64,000 nt of DNA from assembly GCF_000732485.2 (NCBI RefSeq), contig NZ_JAQV02000022.1, positions 175,658 through 239,657 of the forward strand, given 5' to 3'. The first letter of the stretch is position 1. Each line of letters starts with the position of its first letter. The position numbers were made by a program, and so were the translations under genes. The notes under the pieces are model-generated. The model saw nothing but the letters and a program-made list of their open reading frames with translations. It did not search any database and was not told where the DNA came from. Shown in pieces: positions 16,000-24,426 of the stretch. The stretch comes from Bacillus sp. SJS. GTDB taxonomy: Bacteria > Bacillota > Bacilli > Bacillales > Bacillaceae.

Positions 16000-16908
16000 T
16001 CAATCCTTTCTTCGCTTCAATAAATCCTTCATATAGCCTTTTGAGTTCATATACCAATAGATGAAAACGGTCGTAGAAACGATGAGCAGGATTGCAAGCG
16101 GATAGCCGAGCTCCCATTTCAGCTCCGGCATTTTTTCGAAATTCATCCCCCACAGCGCACTCCATGCGGTTAATGGTGTAAACAGAATGGTAATGATGGT
16201 AAGGGATTTCATAATTTCATTTCCATTATTTGTGGAAATGACCTCCTCGAGGCGGATAACCGTGTCAATCTCCTCCTGGTATTCCTTTAGAAGGGACATC
16301 CCCCGCTCCAGCTGTTTATCAATTCGTTTAAATTCCACCCATGAATCGGTTTCTCCTAAAAATGCTTCTTCAATTCCTTTTTTCACTTCCACAACCTTCA
16401 AAATCAGACTTTTCCATGTCAGCAGAGAATGCCGCAGATCATAGATTTTGTTCAGGATGCTCGATTTATTATTACGCTGCACTTCCTTCAGGACCTTTTC
16501 CATCTTCTGCTCAAACTCATCAATGCCGTCCAGATAATGCTTCGCCAATCCGTGCAATAGCACGAAAAAACCTTCAGGAGCCTGCTCAGATTCCTGAAGC
16601 TTCTGTTGCAAGTCATGTTCATTCACCTGTTTCAGCGACCGGGTATCCAATCCAATCGTCACTAATTGGTCTTTATTTATGTAATAGCGGAAAACCTTTT
16701 GGACATCCTCTCCCTCATCACTGTAGACGAGAGAGCCGTAAACAGCTTCCCCATCCAGTTTCAGCGCCTGTACGTGCATTTGATTTTCGTGGCCATACTG
16801 GATCAGGCTCTTCCATTGATCCTTATAGTCAAGCGTTTCTAAAAGCCGGTCATCAAATGATTCCAGAGAAAGCCATTTCCAGTTCTCATACTCCCTGCTG
16901 TCGTGCAT
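16000..16908 (-). CDS. CorA-family Mg2+/divalent cation transporter
   Basis: A 302-residue CorA-type channel. A cytoplasmic alpha/beta and long helical funnel (to about 235) is followed by two C-terminal helices with the signature WGMNFEKMPELKWELGY in between and a basic tail (KDLLKRRKD). The GMN motif forms the Mg2+ selectivity filter; here the preceding residue is Trp rather than the more common Tyr. Length and plan match B. subtilis YfjQ. CorA channels work as homopentamers in the cytoplasmic membrane. It is a single gene. Confidence 0.9.
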   Translation of the reverse strand: MHDSREYENWKWLSLESFDDRLLETLDYKDQWKSLIQYGHENQMHVQALKLDGEAVYGSLVYSDEGEDVQKVFRYYINKDQLVTIGLDTRSLKQVNEHDLQQKLQESEQAPEGFFVLLHGLAKHYLDGIDEFEQKMEKVLKEVQRNNKSSILNKIYDLRHSLLTWKSLILKVVEVKKGIEEAFLGETDSWVEFKRIDKQLERGMSLLKEYQEEIDTVIRLEEVISTNNGNEIMKSLTIITILFTPLTAWSALWGMNFEKMPELKWELGYPLAILLIVSTTVFIYWYMNSKGYMKDLLKRRKD

Positions 16909-17025
16909 GAACTTCCCCCCTAATATGCTGTTTCGTATTATATATCCTAAAAAAATTCAATGTAAACAGCTTAGAATAGTTGTTTTCATACCTGTAAAAG
17001 CTAAGAGAAAAAAGGGGGATTTACA

Positions 17026-17271
17026 ATGATTGATGACGCATTGCACGCCCTTCATCACGCGGAAAAAGCAGTTGTTGATGCACAGGGAAACCCAGGCTCA
17101 GGGGAATTCCAGCGGGCGTTCCAAAAACTTCAGCTCGCAAAGGAGCAAATTAAAAAGCATCAGAATGATGAGCTTGATCCAGAAGAGCGGCATCACCTGG
17201 ACCTGGCAGCCGAACAGGCCATCCATCTGCATGAAACGTTGGAATCACTAGAAGATCAAGGTCCGCTATAG
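17026..17271 (+). CDS. Small hydrophilic helical protein of unknown function, 81 aa
   Basis: A His-, Glu- and Gln-rich two-to-three-helix protein (MIDDALHALHHAEKAVVDAQ), with AKEQIKKHQND in the middle. ATG follows AAAAGGGGGATTT, a strong ribosome site, and a terminator overlaps the stop codon, supporting a real monocistronic gene. No family was recognised. The repeated HH and His-rich ends might bind metal, which would be interesting next to corA, but that is speculation. Confidence 0.7.
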   Translation: MIDDALHALHHAEKAVVDAQGNPGSGEFQRAFQKLQLAKEQIKKHQNDELDPEERHHLDLAAEQAIHLHETLESLEDQGPL

Positions 17272-17302
17272 CCGTTACGGGCTATAGCTTTTCTTTTTTT
17301 GG
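17265..17302 (+). terminator. Terminator overlapping the end of the 81-aa gene
   Basis: GCTATAGCC (17265-17273) pairs with GGCTATAGC (17280-17288), followed by TTTTCTTTTTTT. The gene's stop codon lies inside the 5' arm. Confidence 0.85.
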
Positions 17303-17356
17303 GATATTTGGACAGCCCCGGAATACATATAGAGAAAACAACGAAGGAGAGGACGA

Positions 17357-17986
17357 ATGAATACATTTATCAGTCATATCCTGCTCGGAATTTCTCTTGC
17401 CGCCCCCATTGGCCCGATCAATGCGGCGCAAATTGAGAGAGGCTTCAATCGAGGCTTCTGGCATTCCTGGCTTATCGGCCTTGGATCGATTACGGCTGAT
17501 ATTCTTTATATGCTTGCGGTATTCATGGGGCTTGTCCATTTTATCGAAATCCCCATTGTTAAAGCGTTTCTCTGGCTGTTCGGTTTTTTCGTTCTGACCT
17601 ATACCGGGATTGAGAGTCTCCTTCAGGCAAGCAAAAGTGTGGAGCTGAGGAAGGAGCTTTCCAATTCGCTCACCAAATCCTATCTGATCGGCTTTATGAT
17701 GTCCCTGACAAACCCCCTTACCATTATGTTTTGGGTCGGTATTTACGGATCGGTACTAGCGAAAACCGCAGCGCTGTATGAACACACACAGCTTCTTTTA
17801 TACAGCGGCTCAATTTTACTGGGACTGCTCATATGGGATGTCTGCATGGCCGGCGCCTCAAGCTTCGCACGCGGATTTCTGAATAACCGGACACTGCAGG
17901 TCATCTCCTGTTTATCCGGCCTGTCCCTTGTTGGGTTCGGATTATATTTTGGCTACGAAGCATTCCGGCTGTTTTTCAGCACATAA
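17357..17986 (+). CDS. LysE-family amino acid exporter
   Basis: A 209-residue membrane protein with six hydrophobic segments. The N-terminal LGISLAAPIGPINAAQIERG contains the PIGP motif of LysE/RhtB exporters, and MSLTNPLTIMFWVGIYG is the conserved mid-protein motif. These proteins export amino acids such as Lys or Thr, or related compounds. The next gene, 46 bases on, is an amino acid permease on the same strand and the two share a terminator, so they are probably co-transcribed. Confidence 0.9.
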   Translation: MNTFISHILLGISLAAPIGPINAAQIERGFNRGFWHSWLIGLGSITADILYMLAVFMGLVHFIEIPIVKAFLWLFGFFVLTYTGIESLLQASKSVELRKELSNSLTKSYLIGFMMSLTNPLTIMFWVGIYGSVLAKTAALYEHTQLLLYSGSILLGLLIWDVCMAGASSFARGFLNNRTLQVISCLSGLSLVGFGLYFGYEAFRLFFST

Positions 17987-18032
17987 AATCAGCTCCCCCG
18001 GAAAAAATAAAGGCTAGACTGGGGGACTGAAC

Positions 18033-19367
18033 GTGACGGAGCAAAACAAAAAGGAAGAACAATTAAAGTGGTGGCAGCTGTCGCTGATCGGAATCGGCTG
18101 CACAATCGGGACCGGCTACTTTCTTGGTTCGAGCATTGGAATAAAAGTAACGGGAGCGTCAATCATTTTCTCGTTCCTGCTCGCTGCGCTTGGTACATAT
18201 ATCGTTTACAGGCTGCTTGCCAAAATGACGGCAAAGGACCCTCAAAAGGGTTCGTTTTGCTATTACTCCGGAAAGGCGTTTGGCCGCTGGGCGGGGTTTA
18301 GCTGCGGGTGGAATTACTGGATGTCGAATATCCTGATTATGGGCAGCCAGCTCACGGCGCTTGCGATTCTTTCGAAATTCTGGTTTCCCCATGTGCCGCT
18401 CTGGCTGTTTGCGTCGGGATACGCAGTGCTCTCCATTCTTGTCGTTCTGGCTGGAACGAAGGGCTTTGACCGGCTGGAAAACATGATGGCCATTGCCAAG
18501 GTGGCAGCGATTGTCATGTTTATCATCCTTGCCATTGCTGCCATTGCCGGCTGGATCCCCGGGGACGCACAGAATCCGTCGCTCCCGCTCGCTCAGGATC
18601 AGCTTTTCCGCGATGGATGGAAAGGCTTTGGCTCCTCCCTCATCTATGCGTTTTACGCCTTCGGAGGAATTGAAGTTATCGGGCTGATGGCCATGCAATT
18701 GGAGAAAAAAGAAGATGCACCGAAAGCAGGCTCCGTCATGCTGATTTTGCTGACCGCTATTTATATCGCCTCGCTGGTCCTTGCTGTCAGCATGACGTCC
18801 ATCGGCTCTTTTAACGAAAAAGAGAGCCCATTTGTCACGGCTCTCAGCGGCTACGATCTTTCTTTTTTCCCGCACGTCTTCAATGCAGCCATTATTATTG
18901 CGGGCTTTTCCACCCTCACTGCCGCCCTGTTTGGTGTCACGACCCTGCTCGTTACGCTCGGAGAAGACGGAGATGCCCCGAAATTTTTTGCCAGAACTAC
19001 AAAAGGAAAACGGAAGCTCGCCCTTCCGTCACTCGGTCTTGCCACCGCTGGTATGCTGCTCTCCATCATCGCATCCCTGTTACTGCCCGGTAAGATTTAT
19101 GAGTATATTACAACGGCAGCCGGTATCATGCTGCTGTACAATTGGAGCTTTATTATCCTCTCTTCGCTGAAAATTTTAAAGCTGTCTGTTATGGAGAAAC
19201 TGATCGCCGCAGCCGGTATCCTTATGCTCGCTGCCGCCATCGCGGGAACTCTGCTGGAAAAAACCGGCCGTTCCGGATTTTTCCTCAGCCTGCTGTTTGC
19301 AGCAATTATTGGTGTGATGTGCCTTGTCATGAAAAAGGTGTGGAAGCAAAATGAATCCGAATGCTAG
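18033..19367 (+). CDS. APC-family amino acid permease
   Basis: A 444-residue protein with 12 predicted helices. LSLIGIGCTIGTGYFLGSS is the unwound first helix that binds the substrate backbone in AAT-type APC permeases; the second and sixth helices (IYAFYAFGGIEVIGLMAMQL) are also typical. It imports an amino acid by proton symport; the substrate is not evident. ATG or GTG assignment: GTG 18033 follows GGGGGACTGAAC. It is in a likely operon with the LysE exporter. Confidence 0.85.
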   Translation: MTEQNKKEEQLKWWQLSLIGIGCTIGTGYFLGSSIGIKVTGASIIFSFLLAALGTYIVYRLLAKMTAKDPQKGSFCYYSGKAFGRWAGFSCGWNYWMSNILIMGSQLTALAILSKFWFPHVPLWLFASGYAVLSILVVLAGTKGFDRLENMMAIAKVAAIVMFIILAIAAIAGWIPGDAQNPSLPLAQDQLFRDGWKGFGSSLIYAFYAFGGIEVIGLMAMQLEKKEDAPKAGSVMLILLTAIYIASLVLAVSMTSIGSFNEKESPFVTALSGYDLSFFPHVFNAAIIIAGFSTLTAALFGVTTLLVTLGEDGDAPKFFARTTKGKRKLALPSLGLATAGMLLSIIASLLLPGKIYEYITTAAGIMLLYNWSFIILSSLKILKLSVMEKLIAAAGILMLAAAIAGTLLEKTGRSGFFLSLLFAAIIGVMCLVMKKVWKQNESEC

Positions 19368-19368
19368 G

Positions 19369-19394
19369 AGGAGCTGCTGCAGCTCCTTTTTTTA
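19369..19394 (+). terminator. Terminator after the LysE/APC unit
   Basis: AGGAGCT (19369-19375), loop gctgc, AGCTCCT (19381-19387), then TTTTTTT. Confidence 0.9.
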
Positions 19395-19448
19395 TTTTTC
19401 AAAAAAAGCAACGAACCTGCAGCTGTTATGAACTTTTGAGATAACGAT

Positions 19449-19490
19449 TACCTGAAAAAATATGGAATTTACCGGTAAATCAGGTATACT
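19449..19490 (+). promoter_or_regulatory. Promoter with palindromic operator of the ABC exporter
   Basis: A perfect 14-base palindrome ATTTACCGGTAAAT (19467-19480) lies 4 bases before a TATACT -10 (19485-19490). An outer pair TACCTGA/TCAGGTA (19449-19455, 19480-19486) surrounds part of it. The -35 is poor (ATGGAA). A palindrome between -35 and -10 suggests control by a dimeric regulator; no candidate regulator gene adjoins. Confidence 0.6.
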
Positions 19491-19519
19491 TTAATTAACA
19501 AACTTTAGGAGGAATTCGA

Positions 19520-19576
19520 ATGAAAAACTTCTCATTGGCCGGAACGTCACACGCACATAAAGGGGGCAGCAAGTAA
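19520..19576 (+). CDS. 18-codon leader peptide ORF before the ABC exporter
   Basis: ATG 19520 is preceded by a perfect AGGAGG with 7-base spacing and opens an 18-codon frame, MKNFSLAGTSHAHKGGSK, ending TAA 19576. Its last codons include GGGGG (19562-19566), which can pair with CCCCC (19590-19594); the same CCCCC can instead pair with the GGGG of the exporter's ribosome site (19629-19632). This arrangement is that of a translational attenuator in which ribosome position on the leader decides whether the exporter is translated. Drug exporters and resistance genes of Bacilli are known to use such leaders (for example bmrB before bmrCD, ermC). No protein product role is expected. Confidence 0.65.
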   Translation: MKNFSLAGTSHAHKGGSK

Positions 19577-19589
19577 CGTAACGCTCGTT

Positions 19590-19632
19590 CCCCCGGTCTG
19601 TGCAGCTATGTGAAATCTGCACATCAGAGGGG
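19590..19632 (+). promoter_or_regulatory. Hairpin that can hide the exporter ribosome site
   Basis: CCCC (19591-19594), TCT (19597-19599) and GTGCAG (19600-19605) can pair with GGGG (19629-19632), AGA (19626-19628) and CTGCAC (19617-19622). The GGGG is the Shine-Dalgarno of the TTG start at 19641. An alternative pairing of CCCCC with GGGGG 19562-19566 would free it. Confidence 0.55.
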
Positions 19633-19640
19633 TAAATGAT

Positions 19641-21368
19641 TTGAATAATCGATTGAAGAAATTTCTTTCTTACTATAAGCCGTACCGGCGTTTGTTTGCT
19701 GCTGTAATGGCCTGTTCCATTCTCGGATCCGCGATTTCCCTTGCCTATCCGCTGCTTACCCGGTACATCACAAAAGATGTTCTGGATGGGATTGACGAAA
19801 ATGCGCTCATTCAGATCCTGCTTACAGGGGCGGCAATGCTTGCCCTGGCAGTTTTGCAGGCGGGCTTCAACTATGTGATGGATTATCATGGGCACCGGAT
19901 GGGAGCGTTGATGGAGAGCGATTTGCGCTCCGAGCTTTTCAGCCATTATCAAAGCCTGTCCTTCCCGTTCTATGACCGGCAGAAAACCGGACAGCTGATG
20001 TCCCGAATGACAAACGATCTCTTCTGGTTATCCGAATTGTATCACCACGGACCGGAGGATATTCTGAAATACTCGGTAAAATTCATCGGATCCTTCGTCA
20101 TCCTGCTGACGATTAATGTTCCATTGACGATGGCTATTTTCACCTTTCTGCCGTTTATGGCTGTATATGCGCTTTATTTTAACAAAAAAGTGAATATCGC
20201 TTTAAAGCGGAACAAAGTCCGAATCAGTGACATAAATGCGCAAGTCGAGGATAACCTTGCAGGTATCCGGGTTGTTCAATCGTACACGAATGAGGAACTT
20301 GAAAAGGAAAAGTTTGAATATGAGAATCTCCGCTTTCTGGAAAGCAGGAAAACCGGATACAGGTATGAAGCCTATTTTTTTAACGGATTTGAACTGTTTA
20401 TCCAGCTGATCAGCATCACGGTCATTGTGGCGGGAGGAGCAGCTATTTTGCACTCCTCAATGGATCTCGCAGATTTAATCACGTTCTTGCTGTACGTCGG
20501 TTTCCTGATTGAGCCGATTCAGAAGGTGACCCATGTGGCGGTTCTGTATCAGGAAGGGATGACCGGATTTGAACGGTTTATGGAAATGATGAAAATTGAG
20601 CCGGACATTAAGGATTCCCCCGGGGCCATTGAGCTGGAGCATGTCAGGGGGAGCATCGAATTCCGGGATGTCAGCTTCCGTTATGATGACAGCCAGCCGA
20701 ATGTCGTTGAAAATCTTTCACTGAACATTGGAGCAGGCGAATACACCGCACTCGTCGGTCCATCCGGGGCCGGGAAGAGCACGATTTGCGCCCTCCTTCC
20801 CCGTTTCTACGATATCCAGTCAGGTGAGATCAAGATTGACGGAATCAGCATTCAAGACATCACTCTAGCCTCTTTGCGCAAAAACATCGGCGTCGTCCAG
20901 CAGGATGTGTATCTTTTTGCCGGAACCGTCCTTGAGAACATTCGCTACGGGAACCGTGATGCGACAGATGAAGAAATCATCGAAGCGGCCAAAAACGCCC
21001 ATGCCCATGAATTCATCATGAAGCTGCCGGACGGATATGACACGGACATCGGCCAGCGCGGCGTAAGGCTTTCCGGCGGTCAGAAGCAGCGGCTCAGCAT
21101 CGCCCGCGTCTTCCTGAAAAATCCGCCCATCGTCATTTTTGACGAAGCGACCAGCGCCCTTGACAACGAAAGCGAAAAGGTGGTCAAGGACTCACTCGAG
21201 CGGCTTGCCAAAAACCGCACCACCCTTGTTATTGCCCATCGTTTGTCCACCATCCGGAACGCAGAACGGATCATCGTTCTGAAAGAAAACGGCATCGCTG
21301 AGCAGGGTTCACATCAGGAGCTGATGAACAGAAATGGAGCTTATGCCCGGCTGCAGAGAGTGCAATAG
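19641..21368 (+). CDS. ABC exporter, fused permease-ATPase half transporter
   Basis: A 575-residue type IV ABC exporter half-molecule: six transmembrane helices (to about 310), then an ATPase domain with Walker A GPSGAGKST (about 375), the Q loop GVVQQDVYLF, signature LSGGQKQR, Walker B PPIVIFDEATSALD and the H-loop VIAHRLSTI. It likely works as a homodimer exporting drugs, lipids or peptides. TTG 19641 has GAGGGG before it. The 5' leader holds an 18-codon ORF and competing hairpins, and the promoter holds a palindrome. A small membrane protein gene follows after 16 bases. Confidence 0.93.
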   Translation: MNNRLKKFLSYYKPYRRLFAAVMACSILGSAISLAYPLLTRYITKDVLDGIDENALIQILLTGAAMLALAVLQAGFNYVMDYHGHRMGALMESDLRSELFSHYQSLSFPFYDRQKTGQLMSRMTNDLFWLSELYHHGPEDILKYSVKFIGSFVILLTINVPLTMAIFTFLPFMAVYALYFNKKVNIALKRNKVRISDINAQVEDNLAGIRVVQSYTNEELEKEKFEYENLRFLESRKTGYRYEAYFFNGFELFIQLISITVIVAGGAAILHSSMDLADLITFLLYVGFLIEPIQKVTHVAVLYQEGMTGFERFMEMMKIEPDIKDSPGAIELEHVRGSIEFRDVSFRYDDSQPNVVENLSLNIGAGEYTALVGPSGAGKSTICALLPRFYDIQSGEIKIDGISIQDITLASLRKNIGVVQQDVYLFAGTVLENIRYGNRDATDEEIIEAAKNAHAHEFIMKLPDGYDTDIGQRGVRLSGGQKQRLSIARVFLKNPPIVIFDEATSALDNESEKVVKDSLERLAKNRTTLVIAHRLSTIRNAERIIVLKENGIAEQGSHQELMNRNGAYARLQRVQ

Positions 21369-21384
21369 AAAGGAGAAAAAGCAA

Positions 21385-21717
21385 ATGAGCATGTCTACAT
21401 TGCCCGCCTGGATATGGATTTTTTATTACCTGTTTCTTCTGATTACACTTGGAACCGCGCTTTTCCGGCTGATTCGGCAGAACGGCAAAGCCTACTCAGC
21501 CATAGCCTTCGCGGCTGCCCTGACGATTCCGCCAGTCGCTTTCTTCAGCTCAATCGGAAGACAGGAAGGAACGAATGAATGGCAGCATTTTATCAGTGAG
21601 CTCCAGATCGGTGCTCTTTGGGCGGTTTATGTATTGGCCGGATTTCTGTATTTGTTTATCTGGTGGGCATTGATGATTACGGAAAAAAGAGACAGGAAAA
21701 GGACCCTTACTCAGTAA
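21385..21717 (+). CDS. Small membrane protein, 110 aa, downstream of the ABC exporter
   Basis: Three hydrophobic segments (PAWIWIFYYLFLLITLGTAL; AIAFAAALTIPPVAFFSSI; ALWAVYVLAGFLYLFIWWAL) and a basic tail (TEKRDRKRTLTQ). ATG 21385 has AAAGGAG 10 bases upstream, and the gene begins 16 bases after the exporter stop, so it is co-transcribed. The frame extends back into the exporter gene but without a ribosome site. No family was recognised; it may be an accessory subunit of the exporter. Confidence 0.7.
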   Translation: MSMSTLPAWIWIFYYLFLLITLGTALFRLIRQNGKAYSAIAFAAALTIPPVAFFSSIGRQEGTNEWQHFISELQIGALWAVYVLAGFLYLFIWWALMITEKRDRKRTLTQ

Positions 21718-21719
21718 GA

Positions 21720-21750
21720 ATAAGAGCGGGCTGATGGAGTCCGCTCTTTA
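21720..21750 (+). terminator. Terminator after the ABC exporter unit
   Basis: AAGAGCGG (21722-21729) pairs with CCGCTCTT (21741-21748), followed by a short T-rich tail. Confidence 0.7.
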
Positions 21751-21816
21751 TGATTATACTGGCCGCCTGCTTTTCTGCACCTCGAAGGTCAAAACCTATT
21801 GAGAAGAAGGTGAATT

Positions 21817-22281
21817 ATGCCTATTGAAATTAAAAGAATTAATTCTTCTAATTGGAGAGAAGCATTGGAACTATCCGTACATGATGAACAACAGAAATTC
21901 GTAGCTTCTGTCCATCCACCCGTTGCCATTGCACTGGCTAAAGCATACATCAGACCAGGCGGGAAGATGGTAGAACCCTATGGAATTTATAATCATGGCA
22001 CGCTGTCAGGATTTTTTAATCTGCACTACACACCTGAAAGTGCAGAAGATTATTGGATAGTCCATTTTTTCATTGATAAAAAATACCATCGGCAAGGACT
22101 GGGAACCAAAGCATTAAAAGAAATAGTGAAACACATTGAACACAATCATCCCCAATGTACCCGTCTGCAGTTAACCGTCCATCCTGAAAATAAAGCAGGA
22201 AAAGAATTCTATCTAAAATTCGGATTTTCGGAAGATCACGTTTTAATGTTTGATGAACATCTATTCTTCATATCCATTTAA
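21817..22281 (+). CDS. GNAT-family N-acetyltransferase (polyamine acetyltransferase-like)
   Basis: A 154-residue GNAT enzyme. WIVHFFIDKKYHRQGLGTKA carries the acetyl-CoA pyrophosphate-binding motif (QGLGTKA, variant of Q/RxxGxG/A), and LTVHPENKAGKEFYLKFGF is motif B. The segment order resembles spermidine/spermine acetyltransferases (BltD/PaiA type), but the acceptor is not certain. ATG 21817 has AGAAGAAGGTG before it. It probably heads a unit with the serine hydrolase and the YcxB-like protein. Confidence 0.85.
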   Translation: MPIEIKRINSSNWREALELSVHDEQQKFVASVHPPVAIALAKAYIRPGGKMVEPYGIYNHGTLSGFFNLHYTPESAEDYWIVHFFIDKKYHRQGLGTKALKEIVKHIEHNHPQCTRLQLTVHPENKAGKEFYLKFGFSEDHVLMFDEHLFFISI

Positions 22282-22319
22282 ATCATGGATTAAATGGGAG
22301 CCATAAAGGGGCGAATCAC

Positions 22320-23327
22320 TTGATTTCATTGGAATCACACAATCAAAAAGTATACAAAGAAACCGGGGCGACCGCGCTATCCTGCCTGATCCTTCAAGAC
22401 GGAAAGACGGTTTATGAATCCTACACAGGGACTCATAGCCGAGAGTACGGTGCGAAAAAGGTACAGGAAGACTCCAGGTTCAACATTGCATCCATACGGA
22501 AATCCTATATCGGCTTTGCACTTGCCTGCATGATTGCAGAGGGGGAAATCCGGGGGCTAGATCAGAATCTTTACGCTTATTTTCCTGAAATTCCTGTCAT
22601 TGAAGGAACAACCATCCGCCATGTTCTTACTCATACACATGGTCTCGCAGAAAAGGATGGAAAATGGATCCGCATGTTTCCTCCTGGTGAAAACTGGTTT
22701 TATAACAATGCTGGAGTGAACTTGCTGATCAGCCTTCTTCAAACCGTCTCAGGAAAGACCGTGGCCCAGATACTGGATGAGCAGGTGTTTCAAAAGGCAG
22801 GATTTTCAGAGAGCGGCTGGGAAAAGTCTGAGGAAAATTTAGTTTTAAATTTTCTATCGGACCCTTCCCTGCAGCTGGATGACAGCGGCGTAGACAGCAA
22901 CCTGTATTGCAGCACAAGAGATCTCGCTAAATGGGGAGAATTATTTCTTGCAAGAGGAAAAAATGCCGGAATATTAACTCCAGATGCTTTCAATGAAATG
23001 ACTTCGGTGCAATTTACAGGATTGCCTCAATTGCCGAAGCACGGATACTTCTGGTGGGTGAAGGAAGAGGATTTTCCAAAGAACGAAATTGGCCCCAACG
23101 TTCCAAAAGGCTCCTATCAGCTGCTCGGCATAACAGGCTGCATTTGCCTTGTCATGCCGGAGTATAATGCCGTTGCGGTAAGAATGCTGAATCAAGCAGG
23201 GCAGAACCGGAATTTCGATTATATGGACGATGTAAGGACATTTGGTGATTTGGCAGCTGGGATGGCTGGCGCGAAACAAGGGAAAGATCAAGTAGCATTA
23301 GCAAGAAATCCCCCTTATAATCAGTAG
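22320..23327 (+). CDS. Serine hydrolase of the beta-lactamase/S12 family
   Basis: A 335-residue penicillin-binding-protein-like hydrolase without signal peptide, so probably cytoplasmic. Motifs: FNIASIRKSYIGFAL with the catalytic Ser and Lys (SxxK), FYNNAGVN (the YxN motif), and LTHTHGL after it. Family members include esterases, D-aminopeptidases and beta-lactamase-like proteins; the substrate is unknown. It starts with TTG at 22320, preceded by AAAGGGGCG. It lies 38 bases after the GNAT gene. Confidence 0.85.
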   Translation: MISLESHNQKVYKETGATALSCLILQDGKTVYESYTGTHSREYGAKKVQEDSRFNIASIRKSYIGFALACMIAEGEIRGLDQNLYAYFPEIPVIEGTTIRHVLTHTHGLAEKDGKWIRMFPPGENWFYNNAGVNLLISLLQTVSGKTVAQILDEQVFQKAGFSESGWEKSEENLVLNFLSDPSLQLDDSGVDSNLYCSTRDLAKWGELFLARGKNAGILTPDAFNEMTSVQFTGLPQLPKHGYFWWVKEEDFPKNEIGPNVPKGSYQLLGITGCICLVMPEYNAVAVRMLNQAGQNRNFDYMDDVRTFGDLAAGMAGAKQGKDQVALARNPPYNQ

Positions 23328-23344
23328 AGAATGGGGGAATACAA

Positions 23345-23854
23345 TTGGAACATCAATATGAATTAACCTTTGAAGATTATGCGGCATTTAACCTTCATTT
23401 TGTAAAAGAATCAAAGACCGCCATGCAATCATTTTGGATTCAGCGAATAATAGGACCCGTCATTTTTTTAAGTTTCCCCTTTGTTTTTTCTTGGGGAAAG
23501 GATGACTTTCTTGCGATGATCACTGTTTTTCTAATTCTCGCAGCTGCCTGGTTCTTTCTCTACCCTAAATACTTTTTTAAGTCTTTTAAAGGGAGAATTA
23601 AAAAGTTCATGCATGAGGGAAGCAATGGGAAAATACTTGGGGAACATACACTCATACTGGATGACAGCGGATTGACAGACATCAGCGAGTCCGGCAAGCA
23701 CAGCACCACCTGGGAGAGTGCAGAAAAAGCAGTAGAATTAAAGGAACACTATTTGATTTACATCAACTCTATGCAGGCCTGCATCATTCCGAAAAGATCG
23801 TTTAAGAATCAAGCCCAGCTGGAAGAGTTTAAACGGTATCTTGAAAGGCTATAA
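23345..23854 (+). CDS. YcxB-like membrane protein
   Basis: A 169-residue protein with two central membrane helices (about 31-48 and 56-73), a short charged linker (KSFKGRIKKFMHE) and a C-terminal domain with LILDDSGLTDISESGKHSTT and LIYINSMQACIIPKRSF. This is the YcxB/PF14317 pattern, a membrane-anchored PH-like fold of unknown function. TTG 23345 follows ATGGGGGAAT. It is the last gene of the GNAT-hydrolase unit. Confidence 0.8.
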   Translation: MEHQYELTFEDYAAFNLHFVKESKTAMQSFWIQRIIGPVIFLSFPFVFSWGKDDFLAMITVFLILAAAWFFLYPKYFFKSFKGRIKKFMHEGSNGKILGEHTLILDDSGLTDISESGKHSTTWESAEKAVELKEHYLIYINSMQACIIPKRSFKNQAQLEEFKRYLERL

Positions 23855-23889
23855 CAAAAACCACCCGATTATACGACCGGGTCGTTTTT
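23855..23889. terminator. Terminator between the YcxB-like gene and the 133-aa membrane protein
   Basis: ACCACCCG and CGGGTCGT pair with one mismatch, with A and T runs outside, at about 23858-23884. Confidence 0.7.
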
Positions 23890-24290
23890 TAATGGCGAAG
23901 AAGAAGAAGCCGTTCACATAGATAGAAGGCTGTTGCTGTAACTCCTCCAAGCAAACTAAGAAAAAGAGAGGATTGTAAGGTTTGATAGTCCGTGAAGAGA
24001 TGGGTGAGCTGAAGAATCAGTGCCCCAGCCATGAAGTAGACAAGGAATTTTAGATTTTTGCGATTCGTGATGACGTCTGCGAGGTACGAAACCGGGATGC
24101 CGATGATGCCAAAGATGATAAAGGCATAGACGGAAAAAGTGATAAGCATCGCAATAAACGTACCTGGGTTTTCATCCACTCGTCCACCTTTTAGGATGAA
24201 TGCGAGCACAAATAACAAGGCCCCGCATACCGAGCAAACAGCGGCCGTTCTCAATTTTTGCTGGAATCGGATCAATTGGTACACCTCCAC
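23889..24290 (-). CDS. Membrane protein of unknown function, 133 aa
   Basis: Four predicted transmembrane helices (about 14-34, 45-70, 78-97, 104-124), with the C-terminus in the basic LLLLRH. ATG 24290 is preceded by GGAGGTGTACC. No family was recognised. It is convergent with the YcxB-like gene and lies at the gatB-proximal end of the accessory block. Confidence 0.7.
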   Translation of the reverse strand: MEVYQLIRFQQKLRTAAVCSVCGALLFVLAFILKGGRVDENPGTFIAMLITFSVYAFIIFGIIGIPVSYLADVITNRKNLKFLVYFMAGALILQLTHLFTDYQTLQSSLFLSLLGGVTATAFYLCERLLLLRH

Positions 24291-24386
24291 TATTTACCAT
24301 ATGTTTTTAATGTGGTTTTTTCAATAGAAAAGTTGATAGGAGCAGCTGAATATTGAATTCTTACCGATTTCTGGAGCATGTAACAC

Positions 24387-24424
24387 GAAAAAAGCTCCCA
24401 GAGCAAACGCCCCGGAAGCTTTTA
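24387..24424 (-). terminator. Terminator of gatCAB
   Basis: On the minus strand AAAGCTTCCG and GGGAGCTTT pair with one G-T wobble around a GC-rich loop and are followed by TTTTTTC. It starts 7 bases after the gatB stop codon. Confidence 0.85.
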
Positions 24425-24426
24425 TC

